From Equadaptatus sp045642025 (GTDB taxonomy: Bacteria > Synergistota > Synergistia > Synergistales > Synergistaceae), in NCBI GenBank assembly GCA_045642025.1, contig JAZUIB010000063.1, positions 1-20,230 of the forward strand: DNA of 20,230 nt. The letters run 5' to 3'. Below, piece by piece: positions 1-8,383 of this stretch (position 1 is the stretch's first letter; each line of letters begins with the position of its first letter). The translations under genes and the position numbers were made by a program. The notes beneath the pieces were generated by a model. It did not search any database, was not told where the DNA came from, and worked only from the letters and a program-made list of their open reading frames with translations.

Positions 1-221
1 TATCCGAGCGCAAAAAGCCACGCTCTGATCCGTGTCGGTGCCTTGAACCAAAGAAGCGGCATTACGCCACAAAGGACAAAATGCCATGCATGCCCGTCAC
101 CAAATACAGCGGCAGAGAGGATAAAGCCACCCATAAACCACACAAAAGCAAGGCTTATGTTTTTGAGGGTTGTTATAATTTTTGCGAGCAGCTGCTCTTT
201 TGTTATATTCTTAAAATTCAT
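1..221 (-). CDS. Small membrane protein, 3' end missing (cut by window edge)
   Basis: This is an open reading frame of 73 codons that runs off the left edge without a stop. It begins MNFKNITKEQ at an ATG (219-221) that overlaps the 3' end of the traF-like gene by 11 bases, which suggests translational coupling. Two hydrophobic stretches, about residues 22-40 and 46-58, separated by a short GDGHAW loop, predict two membrane spans with a basic segment (KAPTRIR) after the second. I do not recognise a family. As the last visible gene of the T4SS operon it is probably a transfer-associated membrane protein, but that rests on position only. A clear ribosome binding site is not visible. Confidence 0.7.
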   Translation of the reverse strand, partial: MNFKNITKEQLLAKIITTLKNISLAFVWFMGGFILSAAVFGDGHAWHFVLCGVMPLLWFKAPTRIRAWLFALG

Positions 222-756
222 AGATGAGTTTCACCTTTCCTTTTATCGCGTTGTTGGGACAAAATCCCCAATATCTTGAGTCGTAGCCGGTTCTTACACT
301 GCTGCCTACAAAATAATTTTCTTTTGGTACTTGTACTGGAAATTTCAAAACACAGAAGATTTTATGTTTAAGTTTGTCTATTTTAATTATCTCCATTCCT
401 TTTTTTGCTTTTCCGTTTATGAAAATACAGTTATCCCTGTAATCTATTACGTCTCCTGGCACTCCAAGCACTTGTTTGAGCAAAAAAGGCGCTTTATTGG
501 TACGATGTTCTTCCAGGTAAGGCAACTTGTTCTTTTGAATAACTACAATATCTCCTAGTGCTTTCTGTGTGGCATTACCTTCATCAAGCATATAAATACC
601 CCGTTTTACGGAATCTGTTGTGTTGACATACAGCCCAAAAACGCGGCTGGCAATAAATGCGGCTGCAAAAAATACGACAAACACAAACAAGGCAAACCGT
701 ATGACCTTTGACTGTACACAAGCTTTAAAATTTGCTGCAACTGTATTGTTAATCAT
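211..756 (-). CDS. traF: TraF-type conjugation signal peptidase (S26 family)
   Basis: This is a membrane-anchored serine peptidase of the S26 family. In RP4 the TraF member trims and cyclises the TrbC pilin. One N-terminal membrane span (about residues 19-37) is followed by the periplasmic catalytic domain. The visible motifs are NTTDSVKRGIY with the nucleophile Ser49, LLKQVLGVPGD with the general base Lys94, and GYDSRYWGF with Asp159. Their order and spacing resemble the RP4 Ser-Lys-Asp set. Length (181 residues) is close to RP4 TraF. I chose the ATG at 754-756 because GGAG lies about 11 bases upstream and the start overlaps the coupling-protein stop (ATGATTAA). An in-frame ATG at 798 would add 14 residues but has no ribosome binding site. 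A housekeeping LepB is less likely given the operon position and the DSRYWG motif. Confidence 0.9.
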   Translation of the reverse strand: MINNTVAANFKACVQSKVIRFALFVFVVFFAAAFIASRVFGLYVNTTDSVKRGIYMLDEGNATQKALGDIVVIQKNKLPYLEEHRTNKAPFLLKQVLGVPGDVIDYRDNCIFINGKAKKGMEIIKIDKLKHKIFCVLKFPVQVPKENYFVGSSVRTGYDSRYWGFCPNNAIKGKVKLIYEF

Positions 757-3139
757 CGCTATCCGGATCTCCACTCTGTTTTTCTGTGTCGTTGACATCT
801 GCTTTGCTAATGGGTTCCTCTTTCTTTATTTCCGTTAATAACTCGTCAAATTTTTTATTCTTTCCAGTAAGTGCTTTCTTTTCTGCCTTAATTGCTTCGT
901 TTCTTGCAAGTTGCAAGACTTCCGTTTCAGCGTCAGGATTTCTAACAAGCACGGGGTTGAACCATTTTTTTATTACGGCATCGTCAAGTGTTTTTAAAAT
1001 TCCCCAGCGCTCATCTTTAACATCAAGTTTATGTATCTTTTTCAGACAGGTTTCAAATTTATCGCCTCTGTTGGCTGTTTCTCTCTGCCACCTGTCTATT
1101 AAAATGCGAATAGTATTAAGTCTCTGTTTAATATTTACGTTTATATTCGGCACATCGAGATTTCCGCGCCTTGTCCATTCTTTGTTTTTGAACACGAGGC
1201 TCTGAGTACCCATTATCGGTGCGCAACCCGCAGCTATTACGAGAATTTTGCCTGGCTTCTGTATGAGACCGTTTTCGTCTTTTACTGCGGTAGGTAGGCG
1301 CCTCGCCTCGTCCGGATAAAGCAGTGGGCGCTCATGGGCACTGTACGATGTAGTTTGGTTCTTTTTCCCAAAAATCCCGTGCGCAAATTTTTCGCCGCTT
1401 TCGCTGATATTGCCGACTATTTCCGTTGTTTTACCGCACAATTCGCTTAATTTCTGTGCAGAACCTTCATCGTTCGGCGCAAAAGCTATATGAACCTGGC
1501 AGTTTGAGCTGATAGTTTCGTCTTTGCCGTAAACGTCGGTCAACTGCGTATAGCTTTGTGTGATTATGTAAGCCTTCAAGCCGTAACCCGTCATCTGCGC
1601 CATAGCCATTTGCAACTGATCAAGCTTTCGCAGCTGCGGAAACTCGTCAAGCATAAGCAGAAGCTTGTGCAGATAACCAGCTCTTGCCACTCCGTCATCG
1701 TCTTTCTTCATTTTCTGCGTCAGTCCATTTACAACCTGAACAATAAAAAGTCTGATAAGCGGACGCAGACGCGCCAAATCAGAAGGCGGAACAACAAGAT
1801 AAACAGAAACAGGACGATCGCTGTTGACGATACTTGAAACCGTAAATGTTGCGTCACTAGTGTTTTTTGCCACAACTGGATCAATAAACAATGACAAATT
1901 CGCATTGGCAGTTGAGAAAACACCTGATAACTCTTTCTCCTGCTTCTGACTCATTGACTTTGCGACTGTTGACACAAGAGGGTGTGTATGATCGCCAGGT
2001 TCTCTTTCGGGCATAATTTTTGCGTAATATTCCGCTTCTGCGTCCGTAAGAAGTTCTGCTGCTTCCCAATCTTCAAGCGTAACCTGAATGTCTCCGGACG
2101 TTATCTGTTTTCTTACGCCGGCAAGTGTAGGTTCTCTTCCGCTGTTTCTTGCGATGTAGCACTCATAGGTAATAGCGCCGGTCATAAGTTCAAAACCTGC
2201 CTGCGCCCAATAATCTTCAAGACCTTTTCCATCAGGATCAACAAGCATTGTTGCAATCTGCTGAATTTCCGCTGTTTCATATACCGTTCCAAGATGAACC
2301 TCAAGCAGCGGATTAAACCTGGCGGGACCAAGATGTTTTTCGTGTGCAGTGTAGAACTCGTTGACCATTTTTTCAACGACAGCATCATCTATCGGCTCGC
2401 CTTTAGCTTTCATGTCATGGCGAATATGAATATCAATATCTTTTTTGATAGTTTCAATATCACCTGGATCTGTCGGCTCAAAGCGCAGACAGTATTGTCC
2501 AAGTTCCCTGCTGCGATAACCTGCGGTAGTGTCCCAGTTTTCGCCTTTAATATCTAAAATCAGCGCTGACTCTTTCCAGGTAAGAAGCGTAGGTCTTATA
2601 TTGCTGACACCTTTACCGGCGCGAGTCGGAGCAACAACTAAAACGTGTTCCGGACCTGAATGGGTAAGGAAAAAACTCTCTCCTTTTGGATTTATCCAGC
2701 CGCCACAGATTATGCCACCTTCTGCTTTGCTTATAAGTCCGGCACGTCTGATTTCCTCTTCTGTCGCCCAATGCGCCGAACCGTGCGTGTAATCAATACT
2801 GTCTCCTCTGTCCCTGCGATAAAAAACATATGCAAAAATACAAGCGGCAACAAACCACACAGCAGACAGTGCATACAAAACGTTATAAATCGCACCGCTT
2901 AACCCAAAGCGGAGATACCCCTTGATACAGAGTTTTATCCCTTTCAGAGTAACAAACTTACTAAAAATACCGTTTGTTATATATATCTTGTAAAATTTCT
3001 GCAAGACTATATTCAACACAAAATTGGACGAAAACAGCACTACCACCCAATACATAACCATCAGCGCCACTTTGCGGCGTGTTATGAAACTGCCCTCGTT
3101 TTCTCCCGCTATCCAGGAATGTCTTGTGCTGAATGACAT
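749..3139 (-). CDS. traG: VirD4/TraG-type conjugative coupling protein
   Basis: This is a type IV coupling ATPase that links the relaxosome to the secretion channel at the inner membrane. It is 796 residues. Two N-terminal membrane spans lie at about 23-45 and 85-107, followed by the cytosolic RecA-like domain. Walker A is APTRAGKG (170-177), Walker B is LLLMLDEF (493-500), and an ITQS motif follows at about 526-529. An all-alpha domain lies between about 225 and 430. The C-terminal about 180 residues are highly charged and end in an acidic tail. The start has GGAAGG upstream and lies 15 bases after the virB10 stop. Family assignment is secure, but the cognate relaxase is not in this window, so the substrate is unknown. 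Confidence 0.97.
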   Translation of the reverse strand: MSFSTRHSWIAGENEGSFITRRKVALMVMYWVVVLFSSNFVLNIVLQKFYKIYITNGIFSKFVTLKGIKLCIKGYLRFGLSGAIYNVLYALSAVWFVAACIFAYVFYRRDRGDSIDYTHGSAHWATEEEIRRAGLISKAEGGIICGGWINPKGESFFLTHSGPEHVLVVAPTRAGKGVSNIRPTLLTWKESALILDIKGENWDTTAGYRSRELGQYCLRFEPTDPGDIETIKKDIDIHIRHDMKAKGEPIDDAVVEKMVNEFYTAHEKHLGPARFNPLLEVHLGTVYETAEIQQIATMLVDPDGKGLEDYWAQAGFELMTGAITYECYIARNSGREPTLAGVRKQITSGDIQVTLEDWEAAELLTDAEAEYYAKIMPEREPGDHTHPLVSTVAKSMSQKQEKELSGVFSTANANLSLFIDPVVAKNTSDATFTVSSIVNSDRPVSVYLVVPPSDLARLRPLIRLFIVQVVNGLTQKMKKDDDGVARAGYLHKLLLMLDEFPQLRKLDQLQMAMAQMTGYGLKAYIITQSYTQLTDVYGKDETISSNCQVHIAFAPNDEGSAQKLSELCGKTTEIVGNISESGEKFAHGIFGKKNQTTSYSAHERPLLYPDEARRLPTAVKDENGLIQKPGKILVIAAGCAPIMGTQSLVFKNKEWTRRGNLDVPNINVNIKQRLNTIRILIDRWQRETANRGDKFETCLKKIHKLDVKDERWGILKTLDDAVIKKWFNPVLVRNPDAETEVLQLARNEAIKAEKKALTGKNKKFDELLTEIKKEEPISKADVNDTEKQSGDPDSDD

Positions 3140-3154
3140 TTTTTATCTTCCTTC

Positions 3155-5011
3155 CTACCTTACAGAGCTCCATTTCTGATAAAACGGAATATCGGCGTTG
3201 ACTTGAATGTTAAAGCGGGTTCCGGGACGCACAAGGATAGTCGGCTGAACGTTAAGCGACCGGTCAAAAAATTTATTGCCCATTTGTCCTATGTGATTTG
3301 CCGCCTGTGATGCGGCGGTATCCCTCGCTGAGTTTCCGTAATATACGCTATTGTCGTTTCTCCGGTTCTCAACCAAAGCCGGCAAAATAGCAAAAGCGGT
3401 TGTAAATACTGCTGCAACAAACATTTTGTCGTAATGGTTGTAAGTTTTGTCTTTTAAACCAGAATAACCTCGTCTGTCAACCCCCGACATTCCTTCAAGT
3501 GAAATCGTCGAACCGTCAGGGTAAACAAGCCGCTGCCATGTAACCTGGAGTCTGCGCTGTCCAAAAGAAATTGAATTGTTATAGGTTCCGAAAACTCTTG
3601 TCCCCTGTGGAATAAGACAGACGTGCGCACTCTGCCAGTCATATACATTCTCTGTTACTGATGCCATAATGTTTCCGGGTAAATCGCTGTTAATGCCGGT
3701 AATAAGCGTACAAGGTATCATTGTTCCCGCCGGCAAGCTGTAAGGCGATATTTTCGATGTCCTTGTATTGCCCAAGTAGCCTTTGCCGGAATTGGAAGAA
3801 TTGAAAAACGACTCTTTGGATCCTTGTGCAAAAGCTGAACTCTGCGCAGGTGTAATGTTTCCTACACCTCCGCCAAGAGCTTTCAACGCATCCTCTTTGT
3901 TGGTAAAACCATAAGATCTCGCAAGTTTGTCAAGTTCGGGAATTGAAGTATTTTGCGCACTCGACGCTGGTGCTCCCGTGTTTGTCAACGAGGCACCGCT
4001 AATGTGTTTTTCGTTAAGTTTCTGCCACTCCCCCTCAACAGCTGGTTTTGACGTATAGGACTGTTTTGTAAGCTCCAAATACTGTTGACGCAATGCCATT
4101 TTCTGCTGATAAATCGGGTCGCTGCTCGGATCATAAGAAGTATTGCCGCTTGTCGGCGTCAGCACCTGTCCTCCGTTCTGTGTATTATTAAGAGGATGCT
4201 GTGACTGCCTATCTTGCCCCTCCTGCTGCGAAATATACTGTCCCTCGCCGGAATTTACGGAAGCATCTCCACTTATAACCTGAAGCTGTGCTTCTTCGGC
4301 TTCCTCTTGTGTGTATTTCTGCTGGCGTTCGGAAAGTTCCTCCACTGTCTCTTTATGTGACTGCTCTAAAACATCGGGTGTGTCCGCTCCATGTAATCCT
4401 TTTTCTTCCTTGTCTTTTTTTCTTTTTTCGAGTATACCGCCTGTTTCGGCAAGTTTTGCTTTTTGCGCTTTGTTGTATTGCGATGTTCCTTCGCAAGCTA
4501 AAAAAACTATCATCGCAAGAATAAGGATTGCAGCCATAGTCTTACGTGTTGTATAGGGTGCTATCTTGTTTCTTATACTTGTCGGTTTTGGTGTAGTGCT
4601 GTTGCCGCCAAGCATGTCACCTATATCAACAGCGCTGTTTCTGTGTCCGTCAACAGAAATATCTCCGGAGTCAAAATCAACACCTCCAAAATCGTTGGCT
4701 GTGGGTGCGGCATTGGTAAGGTTTTCAAGTTCTTTTGTCTCACGATCTTCTTTGCGCTTTACAGCTTCAAGCCTTTGTCTCTCCTGTTCAGCGTCAGCCT
4801 CTCTCTGTTTTCTTTCTGCATCTGCTTTCAGGAGTTCTTTTTTTTCATCATCAGATAAATTATTGTCGGGGATGTATTCTTCCTCTTCTTCTGCGAAAAA
4901 ATCACGTTCCGCGACTTCATGTACTGGCTTGTCACTGTCCGAATTGAGTCTCTCTACCTCGTCCTGCATTTCATCATCATTTGGATATACCATTTCGTTA
5001 TCATCAGGCAT
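3155..5011 (-). CDS. trbI: VirB10/TrbI T4SS core protein (conventional architecture)
   Basis: This core channel protein spans both membranes. It is 618 residues from the ATG at 5009-5011, chosen because AGGAGG lies 8 bases upstream. An in-frame ATG at 5047 sits inside the previous gene and has no ribosome binding site. The N-terminal about 156 residues are acidic and charged, with a coiled-coil-like E/K/R-rich stretch at about 55-98, and should be cytosolic. One span follows at about 158-173, then a long Gln/Ser/Asn-rich periplasmic linker. The TrbI/VirB10 beta domain is at about 425-608, with LPAGTMIPCTLITG, LPGNIMASVTENVYD, LIPQGTRVFG and YPDGSTISL. The outer-membrane helical region follows YNHYDKM (about 526-546). 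Two cysteines (434, 465) sit in the beta domain. The N-terminal region is longer than the short cytosolic tail of typical VirB10. Confidence 0.95.
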   Translation of the reverse strand: MPDDNEMVYPNDDEMQDEVERLNSDSDKPVHEVAERDFFAEEEEEYIPDNNLSDDEKKELLKADAERKQREADAEQERQRLEAVKRKEDRETKELENLTNAAPTANDFGGVDFDSGDISVDGHRNSAVDIGDMLGGNSTTPKPTSIRNKIAPYTTRKTMAAILILAMIVFLACEGTSQYNKAQKAKLAETGGILEKRKKDKEEKGLHGADTPDVLEQSHKETVEELSERQQKYTQEEAEEAQLQVISGDASVNSGEGQYISQQEGQDRQSQHPLNNTQNGGQVLTPTSGNTSYDPSSDPIYQQKMALRQQYLELTKQSYTSKPAVEGEWQKLNEKHISGASLTNTGAPASSAQNTSIPELDKLARSYGFTNKEDALKALGGGVGNITPAQSSAFAQGSKESFFNSSNSGKGYLGNTRTSKISPYSLPAGTMIPCTLITGINSDLPGNIMASVTENVYDWQSAHVCLIPQGTRVFGTYNNSISFGQRRLQVTWQRLVYPDGSTISLEGMSGVDRRGYSGLKDKTYNHYDKMFVAAVFTTAFAILPALVENRRNDNSVYYGNSARDTAASQAANHIGQMGNKFFDRSLNVQPTILVRPGTRFNIQVNADIPFYQKWSSVR

Positions 5012-5031
5012 TTGCAAAAACCTCCTGTCAG

Positions 5032-6486
5032 CTAATTTTGTCTGCAATAATAGGGATTGACCTTAACAGGCAGTTCAATTTCTTTGTTAACTATCACTGA
5101 AAATCTGTATCCGGATTTAACTATCAGCGTCGGCGCCATTTCGAGGTATTTGTCAAGCAGCTTTGTCGCCATTTGCTGCAATGCTTTTCCAATTTCCCTG
5201 CCTACGGTGCTCCGGTTCTCATCGTAATTTGTTGTAGCCGCGGCTGCTCCGCCAAGTAACGCAGTTATTGCCGATGTGTTATCCGCCGCTTTTATAACCC
5301 ACTTTTTCTCCGGCTCTGTATTCATATTCGGCAATTTGCCCGTCGGAAGCACCTCGTGCAGATCTGTGTATAGTGCCGTGTCAAAGTCTGTTCCGTCGCA
5401 GGCAAGCCATCCATCAGGTGTTTCTGCTTCGGTCGGCCATAGGATCATGCTGCCAACCGGCATACTGTTTTTTCCAAGATTTATCGTCGGCTGATTTATG
5501 ACCACTTTGTTGTCGTCATAATAGTCCGCGACTGCCGCAAAAACCGAAACCATAGCCGCGTTGGTAAGCATCGGCCAGTAGTGATTATTCACTTTTGCCT
5601 TAAAACCGGCATATCCGCGCCTGTCAGTTCCAGGCATGTTCATTAAATCAAGTGTGCTGCCATCGGGATAAATGAGCTTAGTCCACTTAATCAGCGGACG
5701 GTTTTGTCCGAAAACTACTTTGTTGTCGTAAACTCCAAATAGTCTTGAACCTTGCGGAATAAGCAGGCGCTTACCGGTTGGACTGTCGTAAACGTTTTCG
5801 GAAACCTGCGCTATCATATTTCCAGGAAGGTCACTATTTACTCCGGTTATAAGCATTGCGTTTATTACCGTGCCTGAGTTAATTACAGCATAAACAGCCG
5901 ATGTATCTTCTCTTTGTTTCAGAAAATTTGTCCATATTTGCGGCTGTCCGGAATACCGTACTTGTCCATCTGTTTTTTTATCCGTTTTAAGCCCTGCATA
6001 TCTTTCCGCCTCAAACGGAATTAGAGGCGTACTCAAATATGCTTTTATCGTATTAAGCCTTTCAATGCTTTTCTTTTGTTCTTCCTCTTCTGCTTTTCTC
6101 CGTAGCTCCTCTTCTCTATGATCAAAATAGCTGCCATCGTAGACATTCGATGTATTCCCTCCGCTTTCAACAGAAACAACTTTTGTAACACCACTCTCAT
6201 CTATTGTTCCCAGGCCATTCATTTCAAATACAGACAACATGATTTCTCTTGCTTCTTTAACTGAGACAGGCTTATCAGAAATAACGGAAACTTTGATGTC
6301 AGCAACGTTTTTATCTGCAACAAAATTTTCCCCAAGTGTTTTTGTCATTACCTTTAAAAACTGAGAAAGAGGTAGCTCATTAAAATTCATGTTTATCCCA
6401 GCTGTTGTTGGTGAAGCGAAGGCGGTACCGGAAAACAGGAGTCCTATACATACAATATTGAAAATTAACCGGCGAAAATTTTTCAC
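5032..6486 (-). CDS. VirB10-like protein with secretin N0 domain and inserted phage tail-collar domain
   Basis: This is a second VirB10/TrbI-like protein (484 residues), clearly related to its neighbour. Shared motifs include LITGVNSDLPGNM, SENVYD, LIPQGSRLFGVYDN, IYPDGSTLDL and GTDRRGYAGFKAKVNNHY. Its architecture is unusual. A Sec signal peptide (residues 1-25, cleavage after TAFA) replaces the inner-membrane anchor. Residues about 30-108 match the N0/STN domain of secretins such as GspD. A charged coiled coil covers about 122-147, and the TrbI beta domain about 200-470. Inside the region where VirB10 forms its outer-membrane helices, residues about 341-399 match a phage tail-collar domain (PVGSMILWP, TPDGWLACDG, LPNM, KWVIKA). 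The start is GTG with AGAGGTGG upstream. It is probably exported to the outer-membrane core complex. A role in surface contact is inference. Confidence 0.9.
   Translation of the reverse strand: MKNFRRLIFNIVCIGLLFSGTAFASPTTAGINMNFNELPLSQFLKVMTKTLGENFVADKNVADIKVSVISDKPVSVKEAREIMLSVFEMNGLGTIDESGVTKVVSVESGGNTSNVYDGSYFDHREEELRRKAEEEEQKKSIERLNTIKAYLSTPLIPFEAERYAGLKTDKKTDGQVRYSGQPQIWTNFLKQREDTSAVYAVINSGTVINAMLITGVNSDLPGNMIAQVSENVYDSPTGKRLLIPQGSRLFGVYDNKVVFGQNRPLIKWTKLIYPDGSTLDLMNMPGTDRRGYAGFKAKVNNHYWPMLTNAAMVSVFAAVADYYDDNKVVINQPTINLGKNSMPVGSMILWPTEAETPDGWLACDGTDFDTALYTDLHEVLPTGKLPNMNTEPEKKWVIKAADNTSAITALLGGAAAATTNYDENRSTVGREIGKALQQMATKLLDKYLEMAPTLIVKSGYRFSVIVNKEIELPVKVNPYYCRQN
5287..5466 (-). other. 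Phage tail-collar-like domain inserted in the VirB10-like protein
   Basis: This segment encodes residues about 341-400 of the VirB10-like protein. It reads like a tail-collar domain: a PVG-S-ILW opening, a P-DGWL-CDG core, a Y..L turn, LPNM, and a closing KWVIKA. It begins about 20 residues after the first hydrophobic helix (about 303-322) and ends just before a second hydrophobic stretch (SAITALLGGAAAA, about 405-417). The tandem paralogue has only a short linker at this position. Domain recognition is from motif pattern alone, with no profile search. Confidence 0.82.
6163..6399 (-). other. Secretin-type N0 (STN) domain at the N-terminus of the VirB10-like protein
   Basis: This segment encodes residues about 30-108. 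It has the N0 layout: INMNFNELPLSQFLKVM, then ENFVADKNV, a beta strand IKVSVIS, a helix REIMLSVFEMNGLGTI, and a final SGVTKVVSVE. The last two elements resemble the GspD pattern of FLSV(L/F)-x-x-(Y/N)G followed by GV-KVV. N0 domains occur at the outer-membrane complex of other T4SSs (VirB7 of Xanthomonas citri, DotD of Legionella), so a structural ring role is plausible. Confidence 0.8.
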
Positions 6487-6508
6487 GATACCACCTCTTT
6501 TGAAATAT

Positions 6509-7672
6509 CTATTTTTTTCTTCTTATATAATCAGCGTAAGTAAAACTGCCGTCTTCTTCACTTGAAAAAGCGTTTGTACCACCCTTTAAGTAACGAATAA
6601 CATCTTCTTTGGACTTGAGAACTGTTTTTTGCGTCTCTTTTTTCATGTCGGAAATTTTCCCCAGCTTCACAACAACAACCTCGCGTGCATCACGCCCTGT
6701 GCCAGAAATAAGCACTCCGCGCTTTATAAGCCTGTCAACAACATATGTTCTGTCAACAAGCCTGTAATTCACCATCTCACGGCTGCCAGCCGACGACAAA
6801 AGCATAAAGACTGGTGCTTCAATAGACGCAAGATTATTCGGCATGTCAATGTAGGTTTTTAAGCCGTCATCGTAAACACGAAGCGGCGCCCATTCAATAT
6901 TTTTTTGTTTTGGAACAATTTTGTAACCAAAGTTAAGCTGTTTGGATGCTTTTGGTTCTGCTGTGATCGGCGCAACAGTTTTTCTGCCCTGTTTTGGCAA
7001 AACTGTGGTTACAGGACGACCTGCCGGAAGCTCTGTGCCATATATTTCCTGTTCATGTTGAATAAGTTTTTTGCGCGGATCGTTGTCGCCCATCGCAACA
7101 AAAAAGGTATCCCACGATTCTTCGTTCTGCTGCGGATAGGAAAAAGTAACTTTCGGTGTATGGTTCTTTTTGTCGCTGACGAGATCGAACTGATAGGTGC
7201 GTCTGTCGGTATGAACGATAAGGTTTGTGTTTATATCAGGCATATTTGGTTTGACGATGATATGATACGTAAGATTATTGCCGGAACCTGACGCTGACGG
7301 CAAAACAGACCAGTTCACACTGTCACCTATAAAAGGAGCATTGACAATGTTTTCGCCAGGCTCGAGTTCTATGTCTGTTACACGCAAGGGTTTACAGAAT
7401 ACGCGTGGGACAGAGCCGTCGAAATGATACTGTATGCTGCCGTTGCGTCCGGCTACAGGCATAGGAGAATTTTTGCCTTCTGCATTTTTTGCTGCGATCT
7501 GATTTGCTTTTTTATCTTGTGGACGCATTTTTACCTTTTCTTTCAAGTTGCCAAACGTCTTATAAAATTCTTGCTCAGCCGAATCTACTGCCAAAACCGC
7601 TGATGGAAGAAACACAGAAGCGGCAAAGGCAAGCGCCAAACTCAATACAAATAAATTTATTCTTTTTTTCAT
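6509..7672 (-). CDS. trbG: VirB9/TrbG T4SS core protein
   Basis: This outer-membrane core subunit pairs with VirB10. It is 387 residues with a Sec signal peptide cleaved after SAVLA (residue 28). The N-terminal domain shows VPRVFCKPLRVTDIELEPGE (about 88-107), WSVLPSASGSG, HIIVKP and TNLIVHTDRRTYQFDL. The C-terminal domain shows NFGYKI (247-252), WAPLRVYDDGLKTYIDMP (261-278), APVFML and VDRLIKRGVLISG. A charged about 45-residue C-terminal extension follows the conserved region. There is no lipobox, so the missing VirB7 lipoprotein is not fused here. GGGGG precedes the ATG. The gene lies 22 bases before the VirB10-like gene and 30 bases after virB8. Confidence 0.95.
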   Translation of the reverse strand: MKKRINLFVLSLALAFAASVFLPSAVLAVDSAEQEFYKTFGNLKEKVKMRPQDKKANQIAAKNAEGKNSPMPVAGRNGSIQYHFDGSVPRVFCKPLRVTDIELEPGENIVNAPFIGDSVNWSVLPSASGSGNNLTYHIIVKPNMPDINTNLIVHTDRRTYQFDLVSDKKNHTPKVTFSYPQQNEESWDTFFVAMGDNDPRKKLIQHEQEIYGTELPAGRPVTTVLPKQGRKTVAPITAEPKASKQLNFGYKIVPKQKNIEWAPLRVYDDGLKTYIDMPNNLASIEAPVFMLLSSAGSREMVNYRLVDRTYVVDRLIKRGVLISGTGRDAREVVVVKLGKISDMKKETQKTVLKSKEDVIRYLKGGTNAFSSEEDGSFTYADYIRRKK

Positions 7673-7702
7673 TAATCTATCCCCCTGTGTCCGGAGCCTT
7701 TG

Positions 7703-8359
7703 TTATCTTTTATTTTGTTCCTGCACAATATCCTGCGATACTGTGTACTCGGTGATATAGATGCCAAGTGGATTTTTAACAATATTCTTGACATCGGTTG
7801 TCGGATTTATGTCTATGACAAAAAGCCCACTCCAATGAGTTCTGCGGTACTCAATACCGTCTTTTTTCTTGATTTCAACCCACTCGGCTTGAAAAGTTTT
7901 GTCACTTTGCGGCAAAACTTTTATTACCTGAACGTCCACGGTTTCACGGTCACGTCCCAATTTATACGGGTCATTGTTGCGATAAAAATCGTCAAGTGAA
8001 CGGAAAGCTTTAGTGTTCGGTGAAACTGCCGTAAATGACCAGTCAATAAGTGCTTTCTGCCCTTCAGGGTCGGTAATTACGGTACGCGTATTCTGAACAA
8101 ACTGTCCTATACGCGAAATAACAACACGCTGGTCTATTTCCTGTTTCCCTGCTACACCGACAGATATGTCGTAGCCGTGCTCGTCTATTTGTACCACCCA
8201 CGGGTACGGTTTGGATATTTTGGCGACAACTACAAGCGAAAGCACCAATACGCAGATGATTACAAGTTCAACCATAGCAAATTTGTACCAATTGCGCTTT
8301 TCAGTGTACTGAGCCTGATACAAATCCTGTAATGATTTTCTTGCTTTGAGAAAATCCAT
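7703..8359 (-). CDS. trbF: VirB8/TrbF inner-membrane T4SS subunit
   Basis: This bitopic inner-membrane scaffold is 218 residues. The cytosolic N-terminus contains Y-AQYTEKRNW. One membrane span lies at about 27-47. The periplasmic NTF2-like domain follows, with KPYPWVVQIDEHG (50-62), TRTVITDPEGQKALIDW, VSPNTKAFRSLDDFYRNNDP and YRRTHWSGLFVIDINPT. These match TrbF/VirB8 proteins of P-type systems. The length is normal. GGAGG lies upstream of the ATG, and the gene sits 24 bases after the pilin gene. I see nothing unusual in it. Confidence 0.95.
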   Translation of the reverse strand: MDFLKARKSLQDLYQAQYTEKRNWYKFAMVELVIICVLVLSLVVVAKISKPYPWVVQIDEHGYDISVGVAGKQEIDQRVVISRIGQFVQNTRTVITDPEGQKALIDWSFTAVSPNTKAFRSLDDFYRNNDPYKLGRDRETVDVQVIKVLPQSDKTFQAEWVEIKKKDGIEYRRTHWSGLFVIDINPTTDVKNIVKNPLGIYITEYTVSQDIVQEQNKR

Positions 8360-8383
8360 ACAAAAACACCTCCGTCGGCGCCG

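Noticed and set aside
1982..2557. Plus-strand Cys/Phe-rich frame of 191 codons
   Set aside because: It is antisense to the central part of the VirD4 gene, with no ribosome binding site or recognisable motif.
4566..5060. Plus-strand Ser-rich frame of 164 codons
   Set aside because: It is antisense to the acidic N-terminal region of VirB10. Ser and Leu richness comes from the complement of Glu/Asp/Lys codons.
5287..5466. Remnant of a prophage tail gene
   Set aside because: The collar-like segment is in frame inside an intact VirB10-like gene with flanking conserved sequence on both sides. No other phage gene is nearby.
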